A stretch of 26,066 nucleotides of DNA. Origin: Chara braunii (Eukaryota; Streptophyta; Charophyceae; Charales; Characeae). Shown here one piece after another: positions 19,382 through 26,066 of this stretch. The position numbers and the translations under genes are program-made. The stretch's first letter is position 1; each line of letters begins with the position of its first letter. Below the pieces are notes generated by a model. The model was not told the DNA's origin and searched no databases. It saw only the letters and a list, made by a program, of their open reading frames with translations. The DNA lies in the NCBI GenBank assembly GCA_003427395.1, contig BFEA01000159.1, positions 474,488 through 500,553 on the forward strand, written 5' to 3'.

Positions 19382-19480
19382 GTCTTTTGGACATCTGTAA
19401 AATTGGAGCGATACAGAGAAGATTAGCATGACCCCTGGGCAAGGATAACATGCATAAATCGAGAAACGATCCAAAATTTT
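19382..19480 (+). pseudogene. U6: U6 snRNA copy, 5' end of a U6-LINE chimera
   Basis: U6 is the catalytic-core spliceosomal RNA. This 99-base copy carries the conserved order of U6: a short 5' stem-loop and gacatc, then taaaattgg, then the ACAGAGA box (gatacagagaagattagcatg), an aaggat stretch, caaatcgag-like sequence and the 3' end ccaaaatttt. Length is close to the roughly 100 nt of plant U6. Several positions differ from the usual sequence by C-to-T or G-to-A. No upstream TATA or plant USE is visible at the expected distance, since an A-run and a repeat occupy that place. LINE sequence in the same orientation starts immediately after the terminal T run. I read it as a retroposed copy and not a working gene. 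Confidence 0.9.
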
Positions 19481-19599
19481 CACTCAACTGGGCTGTGGCC
19501 TTTCCGTCCTTCGCGGGGTTATCCACAAGTTCACCTTCCTCTCACTGTCACTACAGGACACTCCGCACAGGGATTTATTCAAAGTTAACAATTCGCTGC

Positions 19600-21238
19600 T
19601 CAACACTGGACTATGAGAGAGGCAGTCGAGGAAGCATGCTTCGAGCATGACAGAGTGTGGGGTCTTTCCAGGAGCTCGTGGACATATTGTCTCGCGGCGC
19701 ATCAGACACCTCTGAGACTCGGGTTTTGGCATCCAAAAGAACGAAGAGATTGCACAGGCTTCGGGCAGCTGTTCAGATTGCAGAGATGCAGCACACTACG
19801 GACCCGGAGAACTCGCTTTATGTGCAAGCGCTGGACGGGGCAAGGCAAGAGTTGGCTGACTGGCACAAGTGGAGACTAAATGGACTGAGGTTGCGCGCTA
19901 GAGCCCGGGAGCTGAGTGAAGGTGCACACATGACTCAGTACTTCTTTCAATGCTAGAGCCAATGGCACCACCATAATTGAGCGATGAGAGTGCCCGGGGA
20001 ATATGACCCCTGCCCCCAAACAGATGCTAGATGCGGCAGCTGCCTTCTTTAGGAAACTGTACACTTGGAGAGAGCCAGACCATCCGCTGCATGAAGTGAA
20101 ATCTGCGAGACAGAAATTCTTGCTCCACCTGGATAGGACCTTGACACTGGCGCAGGCAAAGACACTGGACAGACCCATAACGCAGGACGAAGTGAGAGCG
20201 GCGTTGACATCACTCAAACCCAACAAGACACCCGAGAGGGACGGAATATCCAAGGAGTACTGGAAGACTTTCCGGCCACTTTTTGAACGGGAATACCTAA
20301 AGGCTAAAGTACCTGCAGCAGTGTGAGTGAAGAGAAGGGCTGGAGGAATATGTCAACACCGGGGTAGTCGCATGAATATACAAGAAGGGCGACCCTACAG
20401 ACATCAAGAACTACAGGCCGGTCACTCTCTTGGCTGGTCATTTACAAGGTGCTAGCAAAGCTGTCGGCCTACAGACTCAAGGAGATCACCGATTGCTGCT
20501 TCCACATATCAAACACGGTTCATACCGCAGAGATTAATCACTGACGATGTCATGACGCTCTCTGAGTCAGTCAGGCATATCAAGGACAAGAGACTGAGCA
20601 CAGCCATCCTTTTTTACGATTTCAAGAAGGCCTACGGTCAGGTCAATTGGAACTTCCAACAGCAATGCCTGGAAAAAATGGGCGTGGGCCCCAACTTTCA
20701 CCGCTGGGTCAGGGTGCTGTTCAACGACACACATGGCAAAGTGCAACACTGCAACTCAACGGATTTCTGTCAGACGCCTACAAAATGTCCAGGTCGGTCC
20801 GTTTGGGAGACCCTTTGGCAGTCCTGCTCTTTTCCTGTCCACAGTTAAAGCGATAGCATCCTTCTTGAGAAAGGATCCATCCATCGACCAGCTCGTCGAG
20901 GACAACATTGGCAAAGGCGCGAGGATCTCTCCCCCCACTACCATACTTTTTGCTGACAACATCACCGTTCTGATAAGGGCCTCGGACTCCAAGCACTCAC
21001 TCGTGCGAAGCACGTGTTTCAGCTGGCAGCCGAGATGTGCATCAACTGGACTAAGACCATGGGCTGGTGGCTAATGGTGGACAACGTCCCCACCCCGAGT
21101 TCATCGCCGCCGGGGCTGCAGTCGCAGAAAGGGGACGAGGAGCTGCGGTACTTGGGCATAGGCATGACAGGCGTGTGGCCCAGTGACGCACAGGCATTGG
21201 GAATCCTCGCCAAGCCGCTTAACAAGATGGGGAGATGG
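19600..21238 (+). pseudogene. LINE reverse transcriptase, N-terminal and palm part
   Basis: The pre-RT linker is visible at 19657-19950 (an Arg-rich helix, then ELSEGAHMTQYFF). After a frameshift at about 19947, 20003-20326 gives the finger region (ITQDEVRAALTSLKPNKTPERDGI, split here across RT motif 1). Next come KKGDPTDIKNYRPVTLL, preceded by a TGA at 20373, an ITDDVMTL helix, motif A (FYDFKKAYGQVNW, near 20610-20650) and motif B (SVRLGDPLAVLLF, near 20800-20830). The catalytic FADD box is at 20949-20960 but reads Phe-Ala-Asp-Asn, so the enzyme is inactive. The thumb follows (MCINWTKTMGWW, ELRYLGIGMTG). At least four frame changes are needed to follow it. Confidence 0.85.
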
Positions 21239-21357
21239 GTCCTTCGGGACATCCGTTAAAATTGGAGCGATACAGAGAAGATTAGCATGGCCAAAAAAAA
21301 AAGAAACGGCCAAAAAAAAAAAAAGGGAAGAAAAAAAAAACCAAGATGGGGCGATGG
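21223..21357 (+). mobile_element. U6: U6 5' fragment with A-rich tail, inserted in LINE
   Basis: The insert starts at 21239 with gtccttcgggacatccg and continues with taaaattggagcgatacagagaagattagcatggcc up to 21292, the first half of U6 from its 5' end. An A-rich tail follows (about 21293-21341, with short aaacggcc and gggaag interruptions). It is flanked by a 16-bp direct repeat (21223-21238 and 21342-21357) with one mismatch. LINE coding sequence lies on both sides, and removing the insert plus one repeat copy keeps the LINE frame. This is a retroposition product of a U6 5' fragment joined to an A-rich 3' end, younger than the host LINE. Confidence 0.9.
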
Positions 21358-22991
21358 CCTGGGGTCTACACCTCTGTGTTTGGAAGGGCCCTCATCCTCA
21401 ACACATTGGTTTTCTCCATGATGGTGTGCAGTCTGGACAGCAGACCGAGGCAGCCCCTATGGGCCCGAACAGCTTCCTACCTATGATCTGTAGACCCCTC
21501 CCGACAAAGCGTCATACCCAAACTTTAAGTCGCTTGAGAGTATGTGGTGCACCCGAAGGCAGAGGGCGGCCTGCCGGGCCTGGGCCATCATTGACTCAGA
21601 CCGCCAGATGAGACTAATGAGAGCGCTGCAGACAAAGTGGATAATCAAGATCGGCTCGCAGTCACATCTCCTGCGGCACGCTCTGGCCATCCGGGGGGTC
21701 ATCAAGTTGCCTAAGTACGCCACGCTGCATAACATGCAGGGACTTTTCTGGCTTATGGCGAGATCCTGGACGATGACCGGTTTGCGGGGATATCCAATGC
21801 TGTGGGCGCACCTCATCTGTATCTGGAGAGAAGCAATTCTAGTGAAGGTGAGACAACTTCGGCGCAGGGAAAAGGTCCTGGGCCAAGTTACCTCCAACTG
21901 CTGTTTTGCAATCAGTGGGTGGCGGACCTGTACGGCAAACCATGGACGCTCACAACAGCAGCAGACACGAGATGGGGATCATGGCTAGAGAAAGGAGTCT
22001 GGAAAATAAAGCATATCTGTCTTGAAGAACAGCGGCGATGAAGAACATACGCAGAGCTTAGAGCGGTACTCCCAGGCTGCCACAACCTCCAAGCCAACTA
22101 CAACGCAATGTTGTTGTCCATCCCGGCCGAGTAGGAGATCTTGCTGAAGCAGCCGAGCAAGTGGGCGCCAGGGGACTGGGCCACCATGCTGGACGAATTC
22201 TCCCCGGCAACGGCCCCCGGGCATCGCCAGATGGAGCATGGATCCTTTTCGACATGCACCACATCAGCAACCTGGGCAAGACGAGTAGTGTGCTCTGTAA
22301 GACAGCCTTCGCTCAAGTGGCCGTGAAGGAAGGCCGGATCCATAAGGTCAGAGTCATGGAGAATGCAGACCTCACCATGTATAACCCCTTGTCCAACGGT
22401 TACAAGACCTCAAAATAGACCCGGCATGCAGCATGTTAACTTGCTGCAATACACCACGAAGGTAGGATACAGGTTGAGAAGCCGCCCAATGCCTCTGGTT
22501 GACACCATCACCTCTTGATGGATACAGCTCGCTCCGCTGTGGACCTTCATCTTAGCAATTCGGGACGCGAGCATCAGGAGCATGCAGTGCCTGACAGTGC
22601 GCATGGTGTTTCCAGTTGGGCCATGGCTCGCTAAGCGCAGGCCTTCAGGAACAGAACAGCGCAGATGGATCTCTGCACTGTATGTAACACTGGGCACATG
22701 GAGGACATGTGCGGCCCTGGCACAAGCAGGTATGAGGCGTACCAGCATATGCTGTTTCAAAGACTGCATCTGCTGACTCTTTGGACAATCTGGAAAAGAA
22801 GGTGCACTGCGGTCGTGCAGGGAAGGCAACAACCTGTCCAGCAAGCGTGGGAGCAGTTACTGACCTCGTTAGCGGAGCACTGGGTGCAGTGGGTGGACTG
22901 GAGCAGTGCTAAGCGACAGACGGCAAATTTAAATACCTGTCAGTGGACAAAACATCGCAGATCTGGAAGGAATTCACCGTCAAGCTGCTAG
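21358..22991 (+). pseudogene. LINE ORF2 C-terminal part
   Basis: Directly after the insert, PGVYTSVFGRALILNTLVF continues the post-RT region in frame with the left side. Further pieces lie in several frames: GGLPGLG, LLFCNQWVADLYGKPWT near 21890-21950, and AWILFDMHHISNLGKTS near 22230-22290. At the end, a Cys-rich segment at 22668-22720 (CTVCNTGHMEDMCGPG) and LWTIWKRRC (near 22780) resemble the zf-RVT domain that ends many plant LINEs. Many stops and shifts are present and no intact frame remains. Confidence 0.7.
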
Positions 22992-25489
22992 GGGAGGGAA
23001 GGATAGGTAGACTGGCTGGGGATAAGCTCTGTCTCCGGTGGTCGGGATGTCAGGGGGAGCATCAAGGGGTGGGTTCTGGCTGTGCATTGTTGTAGTACCG
23101 TCCCCCCCGCCTGGCCAGGGGTTGTGAGCGGACAGAAGAGGCCGTGGGCCGGCCATGTGATCGGGAATGAGACCCCACCGTCTGCAGTTGGACACCCCCC
23201 CCGCCCTGGGGTATCCCAGGGTTAATGCTGTGTGGCATAGGGGTATCCGTCGGCAGAGAGACACCCAAACCGCTGAGACGCCTGGACAGGACTGGTGGTA
23301 GGGATGCGTCCATTCCCAACAGTTGAGGTTGAGTGGGCCAGGAGGTAGGGTCTAGCGTTTAGGTGGCAAGTGCCATGTGTCTTTAATGCAGGGCGGCTCA
23401 CTTCTTCCTTTACAGTAAGGCTAGTATCCACGGGGTGGTAGAGACACCTAGAGTAGCTGAGAGGCCATGTCGCAGAGGAAACAAAAGTGAAGCTGGGTAA
23501 TGTTCCCAGTGTCTTCAGGAAACTTTTGTAACAAGGTTGTAACAGGGACGCTGGACCCGGTTTCCAGCAGGTGCTGCTCCTCACCGATAGACTGGAGCAA
23601 CCAGCAAGGCCTCACACTACCGGTTTGGGTGTCAACTGCCGGAGCACCACATCCAATTTTCACGGTTGTAGTTTATTTTGTGTCTTTTCGGTTGTCTGTT
23701 AGTACCATCCGATCTGCATAGTATGACCCACTGACATGGCACTGCCCAGTCCACATGATGCCGCTCGCCACACATAGTATCACCCATGCCACCTGATACC
23801 ACCCAGCATGTGTTTTCATTTTTTTTGCTTGGGCGCATACTAGATGGCAGATGCGGAGGAAAGGAGGGGGGAAGGAGGGCAGGTGCGCACAATGAATGGA
23901 AGAGCCAGAATAAATGCCCGATAACTTCAGGAACCCCTTACTGCCAGCCTCATAAAGTGCCCTCCTATGACATCCTACACCTGCTCTCTACCTCAGTATG
24001 GCATCAAGCTATGGTGGAACATCCAAATCCCTCCTTGGCCTCCAGCGTCTTTCGCCATGCCTTCACCTCCAGAGGAAGTCGATAGTCCACTGGCAACCCT
24101 TTGAAGGGCCTTCCTGATGCAGCACCACCCTCGGAGATGAAGATACGAGGTGCGTCTCCTGATGTACGATCGGGTCAATTATGTTTCTTAGAAGTTGCAA
24201 TGACCAACAAATCAGTCTGAGATTTCCGCTGTTTTCTGAGTATTGCTGCTTGCTGGACCGATTTGCTGAGATTTCCATGTGCTCTGTGAGTTTGCTGTGT
24301 GCGTGCATGTGTGAAAGTCCCCGTGTGATTATTGCTGTACGGTGTACTCAAAATGTGCTTGCTCTTTGTGTTCTGCTTCTGCGTTTGCAGGAGTGGTAGA
24401 GTAGGAATAAGGAAACCACAGGGGCAAGACTGAAATTGGGATGGGACGGACTACCGGTAAAGGCTAGGAGAGACATGTGCCAAGTAGGGGGCGGGTAGGG
24501 CTGCAAAAATGTTCCCGCCAAAAGGAAGGAGCTCTAGGTAGGCCTAGTGCCGTGGAGAGGCAGCAGTATGTGCTGTACTACAGCCTGAGCGCAGTTCTGA
24601 GGCTGCGGTGCAAGAGTAATATATCATTAGAGTGAAGTGAGTGAACGGGTATCTTACCCGGCATGCATGCTGGTGCTCAGGCAAGGGGGGGAAGTTGAGC
24701 GGAGTGCCGGAAGAGTGGTGGAGCTGGAAGACGAAAAAGAAGACCTTCCTAGTTATGGAGTAGTAGTCGTAAGGCGCAGACCTGGCTATGGTGGTAGAGG
24801 GTGAAGCGCCCCATCAGCCCCCATGCCAGAAGAAGGAGAAGGGCAGTAGCAGCCTAGCAGGGAGTAGGAGATGAGGAAAGGGAGGGAGAGAAAAACAAAC
24901 ATAGCGAGACTCATCTTGGCTATGGTTGACCTTCATCTTCAGTTCTTTGGTTGGAAACTTGTCACTGCAATGACTGCATCAAGAAGGCCCACGTGTGGGT
25001 CCCGGTTGACCTTGGACATCTTCTGAGAGTGTGACTATGGCCGGAGGAGATGGGACTAGCACAGTAGTGTTTGCGTTGTACTTTAAACATTTGTATTGGG
25101 TATGGTTGTTCCACCATTCTCCTAGGTGCTATGAAGAAGGCAGAAGTGAGGTACGGGGTGAAAGGTGGTCTCTTAAGCTGCTGGGAGTAAGAGCGAAGAC
25201 TTGAACATGATTCCTGTTCAGTCATTCATTATTTGTTAACTGCGTGTACATTAAGTTTGTCGGCGACTCCACGGCATAGTGTTTTCTGTGGAATTTGGCC
25301 TGGTGGTCCATTTTTGGTCTTCAAGATTGATCATCACGTACATCGTAATAAAAATCATAGAACACCGAACTTCAGATTAAAATTTTTGTGGCACTGCCGA
25401 TAAAACCCAAAAATCACACTTCATTGTGCAAAAGACAAACTCAATGTACACAAAGTTTGTTACATTTAATTGCTTGTAAAGATGTTACA
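22992..25489. other. Unrecognised region after the LINE
   Basis: This starts with what may be the LINE 3' untranslated region, including C-runs at 23102-23108 and 23195-23204. From about 23500 on I see mixed sequence with no domain, RNA gene or clear repeat. Short open frames occur on both strands without recognisable motifs. A stretch at 24370-24480 (cttctgcg...ggtagagtag) weakly resembles 9770-9860. The last 170 bases (25320-25489) are AT-rich, unlike the GGCC-rich block that follows. Confidence 0.4.
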
Positions 25490-26066
25490 TCTTCGACGCC
25501 ACACGGGTCCTACCGGACCCGACTTAGGGTCAGACGGATACAGTAGGGCCTAAAGGCCCAGACTTGGGGGTACAGCAGGCCGAAAGGCTAGACTTTTGGA
25601 CCAGACTGACGGGCAGGCCCAAACGACATTCTCGTTTTGGGCCTGGCGGCACTTTTGAGGCTGCCGCCCGCCGATCGGATCTGAATCGTCAATCTTGACG
25701 GTTCAGGTCATGGCCAGGCCTCGCAGCATTGAGGCCGGCCTCGGCCCCACCTGTACTTAACACCGGTTCAGCCTCATTCTGAGGCATCGAACACTGGGAC
25801 GCTGCTCGAGCGCCAGTCGTATCGGTTCGGCAGCAGGAGCAGTGCCAGCGCTATTCTTAGCGCAGCACGGAGGAGCAGCAGCAACGAGCAAGGAGCCAGG
25901 CAGCATCCACCAGCAGCGCGGCGGCCATAGCCGCCTTCGACCTGCAGTCGGACACCGCCTCAGCCAGGTACCAGGAGGCGAGGGGTTCTTCTCCTCCCTC
26001 CACGGCCCCAGGCTCTCTCCTCCTCACCTCCTCCTCTGCCATCTCTTCTCCTTCTTCTTCAGACTT
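25490..26066. mobile_element. GGCC-rich LTR-like block, partial
   Basis: Composition changes sharply at about 25490 to GGCC/GGGCC-rich sequence with cggttcag motifs (near 25700 and 25763), as in the block at 11122-11660. A GC-rich, GCAGC-rich segment (25800-25980) and a CTC/CTT-rich run to the window end follow, similar in order to the LTRs at 6845-7400 and 11122-11735. No terminal repeats or primer site are in view, so this is a style-based call. The minus-strand frame at 25857-26042 is low-complexity and not supported as a gene. Confidence 0.35.

Larger units (their letters stand above)
19481..22991 (+). mobile_element. 5'-truncated, decayed LINE retrotransposon
   Basis: This is a non-LTR retrotransposon. 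Sequence order fits an L1-like plant/algal LINE ORF2 lacking its endonuclease: an Arg-rich linker before RT, RT motifs, a thumb region, then a Cys-rich zf-RVT-like end. It starts directly after the U6 copy, and frameshifts and stops are frequent. It is interrupted by the U6 insertion at 21239-21341. No clear A-tail or 3' target duplication is seen near 23000, so the 3' limit is approximate. Confidence 0.85.

Noticed and set aside
19382-19480. Functional U6 snRNA gene
   Set aside because: There is no TATA or USE-like promoter at the expected distance, several conserved positions are changed, and it is fused directly to LINE sequence.
18900-19526. 208-codon minus-strand frame
   Set aside because: It consists mostly of the 33-bp minisatellite translated out of context plus antisense U6. 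The multiple-of-three period explains its openness.
22410-22844. 144-codon minus-strand frame
   Set aside because: It is antisense to the LINE C-terminal region and shows no domain of its own.

Overview
This is a eukaryotic, transposon-dense stretch of intergenic DNA with no intact protein gene. The best fit is a streptophyte: a land plant or, more likely, a charophyte alga. Three things point there: U6 snRNA copies with the plant-type short TTCGG-like 5' stem-loop, LTR elements primed by a TGGTATC primer-binding site that matches the plant initiator tRNA-Met 3' end, and a plant/algal-style two-component histidine kinase fragment. The species is inferred, not proven.

Layout. (1) Bases 1-8222 hold a Ty3/gypsy LTR retrotransposon on the plus strand: the tail of its 5' LTR, a leader with a 94-bp tandem duplication, gag, pol (protease, reverse transcriptase, RNase H, integrase, chromodomain-like tail), a polypurine tract and a 3' LTR. 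It has six premature stops, frame changes, a 113-bp fold-back inside RT and a lost integrase catalytic Asp, so it is dead. A 94-bp piece of its LTR is repeated at 8224-8317 after a single n. (2) Bases 8496-9512, minus strand, encode the histidine-acceptor helix region and ATPase domain of a sensor histidine kinase, with one in-frame stop and an unusually long insertion. This is the only likely host-gene sequence. (3) Bases 9576-11100 hold nothing recognisable. They are followed by a GGCC-rich LTR-like block (about 11122-11660) that ends at a primer-binding site, and then a 78-bp (AG)n tract. (4) Bases 12240 to at least 16450, minus strand, are a second, older gypsy element: LTR, PBS, gag with a CCHC knuckle, protease and the start of RT, cut off at about 12240. 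(5) Bases 17204-19367 look like a 2.16-kb non-coding retroposon with an A-tail, a 33-bp minisatellite and a 13-bp target-site duplication. (6) Bases 19382-23000 are a 5'-truncated LINE fused at its 5' end to a full-length U6 snRNA copy. A second U6 fragment, with an A-rich tail and a 16-bp target-site duplication, is inserted inside the same LINE at 21239-21341. (7) Bases 23000-25490 show nothing I can name. (8) Bases 25490-26066 are another GGCC-rich LTR-like block running off the window.

The most interesting signal is the repeated pairing of U6 snRNA with this LINE. It resembles the U6/L1 chimeras known from mammals, here in what appears to be an algal or plant genome. The other recurring theme is decay by C-to-T and G-to-A changes, consistent with cytosine methylation of silenced elements.
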